Assembly (NCBI RefSeq): GCF_900107165.1
Contig: NZ_FNOY01000027.1
Span: 1 to 34,260 of the forward strand
Direction: 5' to 3'
DNA length: 34,260 nt
DNA from: Nitrosomonas halophila
GTDB lineage: Bacteria; Pseudomonadota; Gammaproteobacteria; Burkholderiales; Nitrosomonadaceae
Shown here: positions 8,481 to 18,695 of the stretch, piece by piece
Numbering within the stretch: position 1 is the first letter of the stretch
Layout of the letters: every line of letters starts with the position of its first letter
Position numbers and translations under genes: made by a program
The notes under the pieces: model-generated
Seen by the model: the letters and a program-made list of their open reading frames with translations, nothing else
What the model was told of the DNA's origin: nothing
Databases searched by the model: none

Positions 8481-8587
8481 CCTTTGAATATCAGTGTTGT
8501 GATATAAACGACCACTATCATGAGTAACAGTAGGAATCCAGTACGTAATTTCTTACGCCGCAACTCTTTATCTTTGTCCTCATTCAT
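8477..8587 (-). CDS. 36-residue single-helix peptide of the oxidase operon
   Basis: A short gene between ctaD and cox11. It encodes a positively charged N-terminus (MNEDKDKELRRKKLRT) followed by one hydrophobic helix (about 17-34) and a short end. Its TGA overlaps the ATG of cox11 in an ATGA junction, and its start lies 13 bp after the ctaD stop, so it fits an operon slot with no gap. Very small membrane proteins labelled 'cytochrome oxidase small assembly protein' occupy this same slot in related betaproteobacteria; that label rests on position and size, and the function is not proven. No strong Shine-Dalgarno is visible. Confidence 0.8.
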   Translation of the reverse strand: MNEDKDKELRRKKLRTGFLLLLMIVVVYITTLIFKG

Positions 8588-8599
8588 ATTGGTATCCGC

Positions 8600-10177
8600 T
8601 TATTTGATCACAGGTGGTGTTTCAAAGCTGTGATATGGAGCGGGCGAAGGTAAGTGCGTCCATTCCAGGGTTGTTGATCCTTCCCAAGGGTTGTCAGCCG
8701 CTTTTTCACCACTGCGTACACACTTGACGATAATGTATACGAAGAGTAACTGAGAAAGCCCGAAACCAAATGCACCGATACTTGAAATCATATTGAAATC
8801 AGCAAATTGCAGCGCATAATCAGGGATACGGCGAGGCATGCCTGCCAGCCCCAAGAAATGTTGCACGAAGAAGGTTACATTGAAGAAAATCATCGATAGC
8901 CAGAAGTGCCATTGACCGAGTTTTTCATCATACATACGGCCGGTCCATTTCGGCAGCCAGTAATAGGCACCCGCAAACAAGGCAAACAACGCACCGGATA
9001 CCAATACATAGTGGAAATGTGCGATCACGTAGTAGGTGTCTTGTACTTGAATATCGATTGGCACGATTGCACAGACGACACCACTGAATCCACCGATGAC
9101 GAACAGGAAGATAAAACCGATCGAAAACAGCATCGGCACTTCAAAAGTCATTGCGCCTCTCCACATGGTGGCTGTCCAGTTGAATACCTTCACACCAGTC
9201 GGCACGGCGATCAACATGGTGGCATACATGAAGAACAATTGGCCGACTGCTGGCATCCCTGCGGTAAACATGTGATGCGCCCAAACGATGCAGGACAGAA
9301 TCGCGATGGAAGCGGTTGCATAAACCATCGATGAATATCCAAACAGCGGTTTGCGTGAGAACGTAGGAATGATCTCGGAAACGATACCGAAGGCAGGCAG
9401 GATCATGATATAGACTTCAGGGTGCCCAAAGAACCAGAAGATATGCTGGAACAGAACGGGATCCCCACCACCGGCAGCGTTAAAGAAGCTGGTGCCGAAA
9501 TGGCGGTCAGTCAACAACATGGTGACAGTACCTGCCAACACTGGCATGACCAGAACGAGCAAGTAAGCAGTAATCAGCCAGGTCCAGATAAACATTGGCA
9601 TTTTCATCAATGTCATACCCGGTGCGCGCATATTGAGGATGGTGGTAATGATATTGATTGCACCCATAATGGATGAAGCACCCAGAATATGGATTGCAAA
9701 AATCATCATATCCACACCCAAACCACCCTGCGTGGACAGTGGTGGATAGAATGTCCAGCCACCCGCAGCGGCGCCGCCAGGCACAAAGAATGACGTAATC
9801 AGCAACAGGCCAGCCACCGGCAGCAGCCAGAAGCTCCAGTTGTTCATACGCGCGAAGGCCATATCCGGCGCGCCGATCATCATGGGCACTTGCCAGTTAG
9901 CAAAGCCGACGAAAGCTGGCATGATCGCGCCAAACACCATGATCAAGCCATGCAATGTGGTGAATGAATTGAATAATTCAGGTTCAAGTATCTGGATGCC
10001 CGGCATGAAAAGCTCTGCCCGAATACCCATCGCCAGAAAGCCGCCCACGAACAACATGGTCAGACTGAAGCACAGATAAAGCGTACCGATGTCTTTATGG
10101 TTCGTCGTAGTGATCCAGCGCATGATGCCGGTGGGGTGGTCATGGGAATGACCATGCACATCTTGTATTACTGCCAT
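8600..10177 (-). CDS. ctaD: Cytochrome c oxidase subunit I (aa3 type)
   Basis: The catalytic subunit of the terminal oxidase holds low-spin heme a and the heme a3-CuB centre. The 525-residue, 12-helix protein has all key motifs: FGHPEVYIMILPAFG (CuB His, cross-linked Tyr and the D-channel Glu), WAHHMFTAGM (the two adjacent CuB His), AVPTGVKVFNW (K-channel Lys), HFHYVLVSGALFALF (heme His pair), and GAPDMAFARMNN (D-channel entrance Asp and Asn residues). It is therefore an A-type, proton-pumping oxidase. A good ribosome site (AAGGAG) precedes the ATG at 10177. In an ammonia oxidiser it would be the terminal electron sink of the ammonia-to-oxygen chain. Confidence 0.98.
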   Translation of the reverse strand: MAVIQDVHGHSHDHPTGIMRWITTTNHKDIGTLYLCFSLTMLFVGGFLAMGIRAELFMPGIQILEPELFNSFTTLHGLIMVFGAIMPAFVGFANWQVPMMIGAPDMAFARMNNWSFWLLPVAGLLLITSFFVPGGAAAGGWTFYPPLSTQGGLGVDMMIFAIHILGASSIMGAINIITTILNMRAPGMTLMKMPMFIWTWLITAYLLVLVMPVLAGTVTMLLTDRHFGTSFFNAAGGGDPVLFQHIFWFFGHPEVYIMILPAFGIVSEIIPTFSRKPLFGYSSMVYATASIAILSCIVWAHHMFTAGMPAVGQLFFMYATMLIAVPTGVKVFNWTATMWRGAMTFEVPMLFSIGFIFLFVIGGFSGVVCAIVPIDIQVQDTYYVIAHFHYVLVSGALFALFAGAYYWLPKWTGRMYDEKLGQWHFWLSMIFFNVTFFVQHFLGLAGMPRRIPDYALQFADFNMISSIGAFGFGLSQLLFVYIIVKCVRSGEKAADNPWEGSTTLEWTHLPSPAPYHSFETPPVIK

Positions 10178-10219
10178 TATTTTCTCCTTTAGACTAGCTT
10201 TGCTTAATTTCCAGATACA

Positions 10220-11065
10220 TTAATTCTTGGATGGCTGATCTTCAGCTGTCTCAGCAAGTGCGGTATTGACGATTGCTGCAGAAGCTTTTTGCTTTTCGGC
10301 AACCCATTGCGAATATTTCTCTTGCTCGACCACCTCTACTACGATAGGCATAAAGCCGTGCTCTTTACCGCAAAGTTCAGCGCATTGTCCACGATATACA
10401 CCCGGATTATCGGCGGTAAACCATGAATCACGAATGAAGCCCGGGATGGCATCCTGCTTAACGCCCAGGGCAGGCACCCACCAAGCATGAAGCACGTCAT
10501 TGGCTGTCATCAGAATCCTGATTTTTTTACCTACCGGCACCACAACCCGATTATCCACTTCCAACAGATAATTTTCCCCTTTAGGAGCTTGATTGCGAAT
10601 TTCATCCTGGGTCGTTGCAAGTTGGCTATAGAAGCTAATCCCTTCCCCTTCCCCCTGCAGATAATCATAGCCCCACATCCATTGGTAGCCTGTAGCCTTG
10701 ATGGTGATATCGGATTCACTGGTATCTTTCATAGCAATCACAGTCTTGGTAGCCGGCCACGCCATTCCAATCAATATCAAGACAGGAATCGTCGTCCATA
10801 TAACCTCCACCATCGTGCTGTGATGAAAATTTGCCGCTTTATGGCCAACTGATTTGCGGTGTTTAAGCATGGAATAACCCATCACACCGAAGACCGCAAC
10901 GAAAATCGCCAGACAAATCCACAGCGCCATAATATGCTGATCATAGATCTGCTGGGCGATGGTGGATTGCGGTTCAGGAAAGTTATATTTACTGGAAACT
11001 GCCGCGCCTGAATAAAAAACGAGGACCATAATCCCCGTCAGGACCGCCATCAACTTACTGCTCAT
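10220..11065 (-). CDS. ctaC: Cytochrome c oxidase subunit II
   Basis: Subunit II accepts electrons from cytochrome c through the binuclear CuA centre. The 281-residue protein has an N-terminal hydrophobic segment (about 5-24, probably a signal peptide), two transmembrane helices (about 44-67 and 86-106) and a cupredoxin domain. CuA ligands are visible: H193 in DVLHAWWVP and C228, E230, C232, H236 and M239 in QCAELCGKEHGFM. The aromatic electron-entry patch GYQWMWGYDY is present. There is no fused cytochrome c domain. It is the first gene of the operon; GGGGGA precedes its ATG, and upstream of that lies a long non-coding region that should hold the promoter. Confidence 0.97.
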   Translation of the reverse strand: MSSKLMAVLTGIMVLVFYSGAAVSSKYNFPEPQSTIAQQIYDQHIMALWICLAIFVAVFGVMGYSMLKHRKSVGHKAANFHHSTMVEVIWTTIPVLILIGMAWPATKTVIAMKDTSESDITIKATGYQWMWGYDYLQGEGEGISFYSQLATTQDEIRNQAPKGENYLLEVDNRVVVPVGKKIRILMTANDVLHAWWVPALGVKQDAIPGFIRDSWFTADNPGVYRGQCAELCGKEHGFMPIVVEVVEQEKYSQWVAEKQKASAAIVNTALAETAEDQPSKN

Positions 11066-11780
11066 ATTTAATCCCCCACGTTAATCACTAAATCATTGCT
11101 TTAAAATAATTTACTTCTTACCAAAAATCCAAATCAACGACCCTAGGCCGAATCATACTGTTTTTTTCTTATCATCATTGCCATAGCAGCTCAGCTGCAG
11201 GCATGACTCTGTGAATGTCTTCGTAAAAGCTTTTTTCCAGCATCTCCAGCCGAATATCCACCTGGGGCATCGTATTAAAATTAAAACGTAGACAGCTGTT
11301 TCAGCTTTCGGTTCCAATTTTAGGCCTGAAGATGAACATCCGAATTTTCCAGCCACCCTCTGGCTGAGCAACAATTCAGCCGAAAACAGGCGACAAAATG
11401 GGCGCGTCCAAGACACTTTCCCCTGTCGAGAATTCTAGCATCCCGGCACCGAGCTAGCAAGGGAAAATCATGATTTTTATAGGAAAATTACCCTAGTCCT
11501 GCCATGGTAATTACCCATTCCAGCCTTCGGATCATGCTTTCCTCAAGTCAAGTCAACACCCCCGCTCGCCCGCTAATCTACACCCGACAACCCTTACATA
11601 ATTTGATTTAGTTCAACTACTGAATGAAAATATATCCCATACTTCAGTCATGGTTATTATCCGATCGGGCACACTTGACCACCGATACCCAGCAATACAA
11701 GAAAATGCATTGCAACTTTCATCTGGCCACGGTAGTCTAGCCAAATACTTATAAAACCAATCAAGAAGGAACAATACATC
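11066..11780. other. 715-bp divergent regulatory region between ctaC and the Bax-inhibitor gene
   Basis: No supported gene lies here; an 87-codon open frame at 11153-11416 on the minus strand has no family resemblance and odd composition. For the oxidase operon a weak minus-strand promoter is possible: TTGATT followed 18 bp later by TAAATT (about 11108-11137 on the plus strand). For the rightward gene only a ribosome site is clear (AAGAAGGAA, about 11763-11771). A perfect 10-bp palindrome GGTAATTACC lies near 11505-11514. None of these is assigned to a known regulator. Confidence 0.35.
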
Positions 11781-12476
11781 ATGCGATCTCATTTGAAATA
11801 TGCGACTACGGCGGCCCCAACACTTGATTCGGGTATACGCAATAAAGTCCTGAGGAATACCTATTTGATGCTTGCATTAACCATGATCCCGACCGTCATC
11901 GGAGCTGTCATCGGCACAAGCACCAATTTTGCATTTCTGGCCCAGTCCCCCATTGTGGGTTCCCTGGTCATGCTTGCCTTAATGATAGGATTGATGTTCG
12001 GTGTCAGCGCGACCCGCAACAGCATCTGGGGCATTGTGCTTCTGTTTCTGTTCACATTTGTAGCAGGCTGGTGGCTCGGCCCCATGCTTCAATACGCATT
12101 GAATTTCAAAAATGGCTCACAATTGATTGGGCTGGCAGCCGCTGGTACGGGTGCCATCTTTTTCACATTGGCAGGCATCGCTACTGTCACACGCAAGGAT
12201 TTCGGCTTCATGCGCAACTTCTTGCTGGTCGGGCTGGTACTGATAATTCTGGCTTCCTTAGCCAACTTATTCTTTGCCATACCGGCAGTCTCGCTTGCCA
12301 TATCGGCCGCCGCAGTCCTGATATTCTCCGGTTTTATTCTGTTTGATGTCAGCCGCATCGTAAACGGTGGGGAAACCAATTACGTCATGGCCACGCTTGG
12401 CATTTATTTGAGCATCTATAACCTGTTTATCAGCCTGCTGCAGCTGCTGCTCGCGTTTTCCGGCGAAAGAGACTAA
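11781..12476 (+). CDS. Bax inhibitor-1 / YccA family membrane protein
   Basis: A 231-residue integral membrane protein with seven hydrophobic helices and a short N-terminal tail. It belongs to the Bax inhibitor-1 family (TMBIM), whose bacterial members YccA and YbhL include a modulator of the FtsH protease and possible pH-sensitive calcium channels. Family signs are the N-terminal LRNTYLMLALTMIPTV, the middle GIATVTRKDFGFMRNFL and the last helices FDVSRIVNGGETNYVMATLGIYLSIYNLFISLLQLL, with the paired Asp region. A purine-rich ribosome site precedes the ATG. The copper ATPase gene begins 18 bp after its stop, so the two may be co-transcribed; no functional link is known to me. Confidence 0.88.
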   Translation: MRSHLKYATTAAPTLDSGIRNKVLRNTYLMLALTMIPTVIGAVIGTSTNFAFLAQSPIVGSLVMLALMIGLMFGVSATRNSIWGIVLLFLFTFVAGWWLGPMLQYALNFKNGSQLIGLAAAGTGAIFFTLAGIATVTRKDFGFMRNFLLVGLVLIILASLANLFFAIPAVSLAISAAAVLIFSGFILFDVSRIVNGGETNYVMATLGIYLSIYNLFISLLQLLLAFSGERD

Positions 12477-12494
12477 GCATCTGATCGACTGAAA

Positions 12495-14891
12495 TTGAAT
12501 ACATCCACACTCAAAGCACTCGAATTACCTATTGAGGGGATGACCTGCGCTGCATGCGCCGCACGAATTGAGAAAAATCTTAAAAAACTACCTGGTGTCG
12601 TGCATGCAGCCGTGAATTTCGCCAATGAAAAAGCACTCGTTGAGTTCGACGATGGCATTGCGCATCCCGAGGATTTGATTCAATCGATTGAGAAAGCCGG
12701 TTTCCAGGTCGCAGCACGAACCGTGCAATTGCAAGTTACCGGCATGACATGCGCCGCCTGTGCGGACCGCATCGAAAAAGCGCTGAATAACATTCCCGGT
12801 GTCAACGCAACCTTGAATCCCGCCAACGAAATCGCCCGCGTCAGCTTTAATCCAGCCATCACCCGGGTAGAGGATTTGATTGCGGCTGTCAGCAAAACCG
12901 GTTATGGCGCCAGCGAAATCAGTGACAGCAGCCGTAGCGAGGAAAAAGCTCGCCGGCTGGCGGCCTATCACAAGGAGTTGCGCCTATTCTGGATTTCAGC
13001 GGCCCTCGTATCGCCATTCATGCTGGAAATGGGCATGATGCTGACCGGTGATCATGCTGTTTTTCTGCCACGCTGGCTGCAATGGCTGCTGGCCACGCCC
13101 ATACAGTTCTGGGCGGGCAAACGCTTTTATATCGGCGCCTGGCACGCGCTGCGGGGCGGTGGCGCGAATATGGATGTGCTGGTGGCATTGGGGACAAGCA
13201 TGGCCTATTTTTTCAGTGCCATCGTGACCGCTTTCCAGTTGGATCAGCACATCTATTTTGAAGCCAGTGCGATGATCATCACGCTGGTATTACTCGGCAA
13301 GTTAATGGAAGCTCGCGCCAAAAGGAAAACCTCCGCCGCGATCGAGTCACTGATCAAGCTGCAACCCAAAACGGCCAGAATCGAACGTAACGGAGAAATG
13401 ATCGAAGTTGATGTCAACTCGATAGTACCCGGCGATATTTTTCTCGTTCGGCCTGGCGAAACACTCCCGGTTGATGGCGTTGTGACCGAAGGCAAGTCCA
13501 GCGTCAATGAAGCAATGCTGACCGGCGAGAGCTTGCCCGTCACGAAGCAAGCAGGCGAAAAAGTCTATGCCGCCACGCAAAACCAGCAAGGTTTACTCAA
13601 GTGCCGCGCCACCGGTGTCGGCGCAAACACACAATTGGCTGCGATTATCCGGCTCGTGGAAAGCGCCCAGGGCTCCAAGGCCCCCATACAGCGCATGGCG
13701 GATACCATTTCCGGTATTTTTGTGCCGATAGTGGTCGGCATCAGCGTTGTAACGCTGGGACTGAGCTGGTGGTGGACCGGTCATTTTGTCATGGCCCTGA
13801 TCAATGCAGTGGCCGTCCTCGTCATCGCTTGTCCTTGCGCCCTGGGTCTGGCAACACCGACCGCAATCATGGTAGGCACTGGACGAGGCGCACAAGAAGG
13901 CGTGCTGGTTAAGAATGCCGCAGCACTGGAACTGGCCGAGAAAATCCAGGTGCTGATCGTCGACAAAACCGGCACCCTCACCGAAGGCAGACCGGTCGTC
14001 ACCGATATTGTCACGAATGAATCCCTTGATGCACAATCCTTGCTGCAAATCGCTGCATCGCTGGAACAGGGCTCGGAACATCCACTTGCCAAAGCGATAT
14101 TGCAGCACGCCGCAGCGCGGGACATCCAGCTGCTTGCGATCAGCGATTTCATGTCGGTTACGGGCAGCGGTATCACCGCCAGTATCCGGGATACAGCCTA
14201 CCTGCTGGGTTCGCCCAGATATCTGGCTGAGCAGGGTGCCGCTCTTGACACATCCCGCATCGCTGCACTGCAGGCAGAAGGTAAAACCGTGATTGGCGTC
14301 GCAGCCCAGGTGAATACTACGCTACAAGTACTGGGTTATTTCGCTATCGCCGATCCGTTACGCTTCACCTCTATCAAAGCGGTTAAACGATTGCAACAAA
14401 TGGGCATAGAAGTAATGATGCTGACCGGTGACAACCCAATGACGGCCGAAGCAGTTGCCAGACAGGCTGGGATTGAAACCTTCCAGGCCGAAGTTTTGCC
14501 AGCCACCAAAGCGGCTGAGGTCGAGAAAATCAAGACCAGCGGGCGTTTTGTGGGTATGGTTGGCGATGGCATCAATGATGCACCCGCACTTGCCACCGCC
14601 AATGTCAGTTTTGCCATTGGCGCCGGCTCCGATGTCGCCATCGAAGCAGCCGATATCACATTGATGCGGAACGATCTAATGAGTGTCGCTGATGCCATTT
14701 CGCTGTCGCGCACAACGCTGCGTAAAATTCGCCAAAATCTGTTTTTTGCTTTTTTCTATAATTCGCTGGGCATACCCTTGGCAGCGATTGGCATGCTGAA
14801 TCCCATCATCGCCGGGGCAGCCATGGCAATGAGCTCGATATCGGTTGTCAGCAACTCGCTGTTACTGAAACGTTGGCAGGCGGGCAGATAA
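12495..14891 (+). CDS. copA: Copper-translocating P1B-type ATPase
   Basis: This inner-membrane pump exports Cu(I) (or Ag(I)) using ATP. The 798-residue protein has two N-terminal heavy-metal domains, each with GMTCAAC (C18/C21 and C86/C89). Eight membrane helices follow, with the CPC transport motif at 446-448, TGES in the actuator domain, the phosphorylated Asp at D490 (DKTGT), the [10 protein letters not shown] motif and [10 protein letters not shown]. The terminal YN and MSS motifs (FFYNSLG and [13 protein letters not shown]) define class 1B-1, selective for monovalent copper. The start is a TTG at 12495, chosen because it leaves a complete first metal domain. The neighbouring CopZ-like chaperone and the copper-containing oxidase fit copper detoxification or supply to periplasmic enzymes. 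No CueR-type regulator gene is visible nearby. Confidence 0.95.
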   Translation: MNTSTLKALELPIEGMTCAACAARIEKNLKKLPGVVHAAVNFANEKALVEFDDGIAHPEDLIQSIEKAGFQVAARTVQLQVTGMTCAACADRIEKALNNIPGVNATLNPANEIARVSFNPAITRVEDLIAAVSKTGYGASEISDSSRSEEKARRLAAYHKELRLFWISAALVSPFMLEMGMMLTGDHAVFLPRWLQWLLATPIQFWAGKRFYIGAWHALRGGGANMDVLVALGTSMAYFFSAIVTAFQLDQHIYFEASAMIITLVLLGKLMEARAKRKTSAAIESLIKLQPKTARIERNGEMIEVDVNSIVPGDIFLVRPGETLPVDGVVTEGKSSVNEAMLTGESLPVTKQAGEKVYAATQNQQGLLKCRATGVGANTQLAAIIRLVESAQGSKAPIQRMADTISGIFVPIVVGISVVTLGLSWWWTGHFVMALINAVAVLVIACPCALGLATPTAIMVGTGRGAQEGVLVKNAAALELAEKIQVLIVDKTGTLTEGRPVVTDIVTNESLDAQSLLQIAASLEQGSEHPLAKAILQHAAARDIQLLAISDFMSVTGSGITASIRDTAYLLGSPRYLAEQGAALDTSRIAALQAEGKTVIGVAAQVNTTLQVLGYFAIADPLRFTSIKAVKRLQQMGIEVMMLTGDNPMTAEAVARQAGIETFQAEVLPATKAAEVEKIKTSGRFVGMVGDGINDAPALATANVSFAIGAGSDVAIEAADITLMRNDLMSVADAISLSRTTLRKIRQNLFFAFFYNSLGIPLAAIGMLNPIIAGAAMAMSSISVVSNSLLLKRWQAGR

Positions 14892-14929
14892 CACTTGGTT
14901 ATCGCCCGCCTTCATCAGGAGAAAATTAA

Positions 14930-15139
14930 ATGTCGACATCTGTTATTCCTATCAAAGGCATGTCTTGCATGGGATGTGTCAACAGCATCAAGTCTGTACT
15001 GGAAAAAATTCCGGGCGTCACCAGCGTCGAAGTCTCTCTCGACCAGGCACAAGCCACTATTCATCATGAATCATCCCTCAGTGACCATAATGTATTCAGG
15101 CAAGCGATAGAAGAAGCTGGTTTTGAGGTTACCGAATAA
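14930..15139 (+). CDS. copZ: CopZ-like copper chaperone
   Basis: A 69-residue soluble protein made of one heavy-metal-associated ferredoxin-like domain. The binding loop is GMSCMGC (C13 and C16). The C-terminal FRQAIEEAGFEV matches HMA domains. It would carry Cu(I) to the N-terminal domains or the membrane entry of the CopA pump encoded 38 bp upstream. A strong ribosome site (AGGAGA) precedes the ATG at 14930. The gene ends before a large hairpin. Confidence 0.92.
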   Translation: MSTSVIPIKGMSCMGCVNSIKSVLEKIPGVTSVEVSLDQAQATIHHESSLSDHNVFRQAIEEAGFEVTE

Positions 15140-15171
15140 TAAACAACCCGCTTTTCCTCCAAAGCATCTTT

Positions 15172-15221
15172 CAGCCAATGGCCAGTGTGTATGCCATGCC
15201 ACACGCTCTGACCATTGGCTG
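15172..15221. terminator. Two-part hairpin after copZ
   Basis: CAGCCAATGG (15172-15181) pairs with CCATTGGCTG (15212-15221), and inside it GTGTG and CACAC can pair as a second stem. It lies just after copZ and well before accA, so it probably ends the copper transcript. No T run follows. Confidence 0.55.
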
Positions 15222-15315
15222 GCAGCTATTTATCAATCACCTCCTGCAGAGCCTTTAGGCATGAACAATCCGGGTTAGATCCTGTATCATCCCGCTTTTA
15301 ATCAAATCAGTTTTC

Positions 15316-16293
15316 ATGAAAACCGTCTTTCTAGATTTTGAAAAAGGTATAGAGGAGTTTGAAGCAAAAATCGAACAGCTTCGCTATGCACAAGATAACT
15401 CCGCACTGGATATCTCCGCAGAAATCTCGCGCTTGCAAGCAAAAAGCCAGGGACTGACGAAAAGTGTCTACGCCAAGCTGACACCTTGGCAAATTTCACA
15501 AGTCGCGCGCCATCCTCAACGCCCCTACACGCTCGATTATATTCAGCACCTGTTTACCGATTTTGAAGAACTGCATGGCGACCGGAATTTTGCGGATGAC
15601 CCGGCTATTGTCGGAGGACTGGCGCATTTCTGTGGCCAAACGGTCATGGTGATCGGTCACCAGAAAGGGCGGGACACGAAAGAAAAAATTTACCGCAATT
15701 TCGGCATGCCTAAGCCCGAAGGCTACCGCAAAGCACTCCGCTTGATGAGGCTTGCCGAAAAATTCTCCATTCCGCTGATCACCTTCATCGATACCCCCGG
15801 CGCTTACCCAGGAATCGATGCCGAAGAACGCGGCCAGTCTGAAGCCATTGGCAAGAACCTGTATGTGATGGCGGAGCTGAAAATTCCCATTATCTGCGTC
15901 ATCATCGGGGAAGGCGGATCGGGCGGCGCCTTGGCCATCGCCGTGGGCGATACCAGCCTGATGCTGCAGTATTCGACCTATTCGGTCATTTCGCCCGAGG
16001 GTTGTGCCTCCATTTTATGGAAAAGCGCGGATAAGGCATCCGATGCAGCCGAAATTCTAGGCATCACGGCCGAGCGCCTCAAGGAAATGGGGCTAATCGA
16101 CAACATCATCCCCGAACCGATCGGCGGCGCACATCGCGACTATCTCGCTGTCATGCAGTCTATCAAGCAAGCTTTGCAGGAATCCCTGCGCAAACTCCAG
16201 GATAACCCACTGGATGGCTTGCTACAGAAGCGTTTCGATCGGCTGATGGGATATGGAAAATTCAAGATCCAACCACCCGAACAGCATAACTGA
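15316..16293 (+). CDS. accA: Acetyl-CoA carboxylase carboxyltransferase subunit alpha
   Basis: AccA with AccD transfers the carboxyl group from carboxybiotin to acetyl-CoA, making malonyl-CoA for fatty acid synthesis. The 325-residue length is normal. Signatures include the coiled N-terminus ([16 protein letters not shown]), [39 protein letters not shown], the oxyanion glycine segment [11 protein letters not shown], and [14 protein letters not shown]. The ATG at 15316 gives the expected N-terminus. Its 3' end overlaps the next gene, tilS, by 41 bp, an unusually long overlap that suggests translational coupling or a later tilS start. The accA-tilS order is common in proteobacteria. Confidence 0.97.
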   Translation: MKTVFLDFEKGIEEFEAKIEQLRYAQDNSALDISAEISRLQAKSQGLTKSVYAKLTPWQISQVARHPQRPYTLDYIQHLFTDFEELHGDRNFADDPAIVGGLAHFCGQTVMVIGHQKGRDTKEKIYRNFGMPKPEGYRKALRLMRLAEKFSIPLITFIDTPGAYPGIDAEERGQSEAIGKNLYVMAELKIPIICVIIGEGGSGGALAIAVGDTSLMLQYSTYSVISPEGCASILWKSADKASDAAEILGITAERLKEMGLIDNIIPEPIGGAHRDYLAVMQSIKQALQESLRKLQDNPLDGLLQKRFDRLMGYGKFKIQPPEQHN

Positions 16294-17614
16294 TTACGTT
16301 CAGCGCAACCTGCGCACACAGGTTCAGGCTGGCGATCACCTGGTTGTTGCCTTGAGCGGTGGAGTAGACTCGGTCGTACTGCTGGATCTGCTTGCAAAAA
16401 CTTCACCCCCCATGGGCCTGAAACTGTCAGCCGCACATGTTGCACACGGCATCAGCTCCCATACAGGCCAATGGAGCGCCTTCTGCCAAACCCTATGCGA
16501 CAGGTTGGGGATACCGCTGACAATACACCGGCTGCAAATCCAGAAACGTCCCCAAGAAAGCCTGGAAGCTGTTGCAAGACAGGCCCGCTACCGAGTTTTT
16601 GAACAGATTCAGGCTGACTACATCGCGCTCGCGCAACATCAGGACGATCAGGTCGAAACCTTGTTGCTCCAATTGCTGCGCGGTGCAGGCGTCAAAGGAC
16701 TGAGTGCCATGCCCCGCATTCGGCCGCTCAAGCCAGGCGCGTCGACCAGACTGCTACGCCCCCTGCTCGACATTTCACGCACCGCTATTCTGCATTACGC
16801 CAGACAGCAGAATTTAGAATGGATCACCGATGAAAGCAACAGCAATATACGCTTCGATCGCAATTTTCTGCGCCACCGCATTCTGCCGCTGCTGGAACAA
16901 CGCTACCCTGCCTACCGCAAAACAATCACCCGAGCCAGCCAGCATCTTGGGGAAGCGTTTCATTTGCTTGATGAGCTCGCCCAAGTCGATGCCCAGACGG
17001 TCATCCGCGCCGACAAAATCCAGTTGGCTGGATTACGCGGCCTAAGCCCTGCCCGCGCCAAAAACTTACTGCGCTATCTGCTGGCGCAACGTATGGTCAG
17101 CTTGCCGAGCACGGCCAAGCTCGAGGAAATTCTACGCCAGCTATATGGCGCGCAACCTGATACACAGCTGCGCTTTATGGTTGATACACTGGAAATCCGC
17201 TGCTATCGCAGACAGGTCGAATTTCTGTGCACCCAATCGGCATCCTCCCCCATCACGCCTGTCACCTGGCGAGGCGAGCAATGGTTGCACCTTTCTGTGC
17301 CACACAACAAACTCGAATTCACCTATCAAAACGCTACAGGCATCGACCCAGGGAAACTGGCCCAACAGACTGTTACTATACGCTCAAGGACAGGAGGAGA
17401 ACGTTTCCAACCCGATTGCAGGCGGCCGCGCCGCAGCCTGAAAAAAATCCTGCAAGAAGCTGCGCTCCCGCCATGGAAACGCGACATGCTGCCGCTCCTG
17501 TTTTGCGGTGAACAGCTTGTCTGGGTAGCAGGAATCGGTGTTGACTGCAGTTTCCAGGCACAACCGGACCAAACCGGATTGGTGGTAACATTGCACACGC
17601 ATCAAACAACATAG
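16253..17614 (+). CDS. tilS: tRNA(Ile)-lysidine synthetase
   Basis: TilS attaches lysine to C34 of the CAU-anticodon tRNA-Ile, changing both its charging and its codon reading; it is essential in most bacteria. The 453-residue protein has the PP-loop SGGVDS (35-40) of N-type ATP pyrophosphatases, [58 protein letters not shown], and a C-terminal substrate-binding domain with RTGGERFQP...[24 protein letters not shown]. The start shown (ATG 16253) lies inside accA. The family N-terminus usually begins 10-15 residues before the PP-loop strand, so a slightly later start cannot be excluded. Confidence 0.95.
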   Translation: MENSRSNHPNSITDYVQRNLRTQVQAGDHLVVALSGGVDSVVLLDLLAKTSPPMGLKLSAAHVAHGISSHTGQWSAFCQTLCDRLGIPLTIHRLQIQKRPQESLEAVARQARYRVFEQIQADYIALAQHQDDQVETLLLQLLRGAGVKGLSAMPRIRPLKPGASTRLLRPLLDISRTAILHYARQQNLEWITDESNSNIRFDRNFLRHRILPLLEQRYPAYRKTITRASQHLGEAFHLLDELAQVDAQTVIRADKIQLAGLRGLSPARAKNLLRYLLAQRMVSLPSTAKLEEILRQLYGAQPDTQLRFMVDTLEIRCYRRQVEFLCTQSASSPITPVTWRGEQWLHLSVPHNKLEFTYQNATGIDPGKLAQQTVTIRSRTGGERFQPDCRRPRRSLKKILQEAALPPWKRDMLPLLFCGEQLVWVAGIGVDCSFQAQPDQTGLVVTLHTHQTT

Positions 17615-17636
17615 TCTTCAATTCACTGATACTTCC

Positions 17637-18695
17637 ATGATTCTGATAACAGGCGGCGCTGGCTTTATTGGCACCAATTTCATCCTAGACTGGGTCAGGC
17701 AGTCCGACGAGGGGATCCTCAATCTTGACAAACTCACCTACGCCGGCAATTTACAAAACTTGGCATCGTTAGCCGGCAACCCCCAGCATATTTTCACGCA
17801 TGGGGATATATGCGATCAAGAGAAAGTCACAGCATTGCTGAACCGCTATCGGCCGCGCGCCATCATTCACATGGCAGCGGAGAGCCATGTCGACCGCTCG
17901 ATTCATGGTCCCGAAGATTTCGTTCAGACTAATATCACGGGCACATTCCGATTGCTGGAAGCTGCACGCCATTACTGGAAAGATCTGACGCCACCGCAAA
18001 AGGCACATTTCCGCTTCCTGCATGTCTCAACCGATGAAGTCTTCGGCTCGCTCGATCAGCAGGCACCCGCCTTCACAGAAAATCACTGCCTGCGGCCCAA
18101 CAGTCCCTACTCGGCCAGCAAGGCTGCCAGCGATTGTTTGGTGCGCGCCTATTTCCATACCTATGGCTTGCCGGTTCTGACAACGCATTGCTCCAACAAT
18201 TATGGGGCATATCAGTTCCCCGAAAAGCTGATTCCGCTGATGATTACCAATGCATTGGCCGGAAAACCATTGCCCATTTACGGAGACGGCCAGCAAATCC
18301 GGGATTGGCTCTATGTCAACGACCATTGCAGCGCGATACGCCGCGTGCTGGAACAAGGCCAGCCAGGAGAAACCTATAATATCGGCGGATGGAATGAAAA
18401 GCCGAATCTCGAGATTGTGCATACCATTTGCGACATTCTGCAAACATACCGGCCGGCAGATTACCATGCCCTGATCACTTTTATCACCGACCGCCCGGGG
18501 CATGATCGGCGATATGCGATCGACGCACGCAAGATAGAACGTGAACTTGGTTGGAAGCCTGCCGAGACGTTTGCCACAGGCATCGAAAAAACCGTGCACT
18601 GGTATCTGGAAAATCAGGATTGGGTTGCAAATGTTCAATCAGGTGATTACCGGAAATGGGTCGAGATCAACTATGACGGACGTTCAATCCAGTGA
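17637..18695 (+). CDS. rfbB: dTDP-glucose 4,6-dehydratase
   Basis: RmlB converts dTDP-glucose to dTDP-4-keto-6-deoxyglucose, the second step of dTDP-L-rhamnose synthesis for surface polysaccharide. The 352-residue protein is an extended short-chain dehydrogenase: the NAD-binding TGGAGFIG is at 5-12, the catalytic STDEVFG at 131-137 (Thr-Asp-Glu triad T132, D133, E134), and YSASK has Y158 and K162. HCSNNYGAYQFPEKLIPLMI and GDGQQIRDWLYVNDHC are substrate-binding signatures. The gene starts 23 bp after tilS and overlaps rfbD by 4 bp, so they form an operon. The rmlA and rmlC genes for the remaining steps are not in this window. Confidence 0.96.
   Translation: MILITGGAGFIGTNFILDWVRQSDEGILNLDKLTYAGNLQNLASLAGNPQHIFTHGDICDQEKVTALLNRYRPRAIIHMAAESHVDRSIHGPEDFVQTNITGTFRLLEAARHYWKDLTPPQKAHFRFLHVSTDEVFGSLDQQAPAFTENHCLRPNSPYSASKAASDCLVRAYFHTYGLPVLTTHCSNNYGAYQFPEKLIPLMITNALAGKPLPIYGDGQQIRDWLYVNDHCSAIRRVLEQGQPGETYNIGGWNEKPNLEIVHTICDILQTYRPADYHALITFITDRPGHDRRYAIDARKIERELGWKPAETFATGIEKTVHWYLENQDWVANVQSGDYRKWVEINYDGRSIQ

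Noticed and set aside
11153-11416. 87-codon minus-strand frame upstream of ctaC
   Set aside because: Unusual composition, no recognisable domain and no ribosome site; it more likely lies in a regulatory region.
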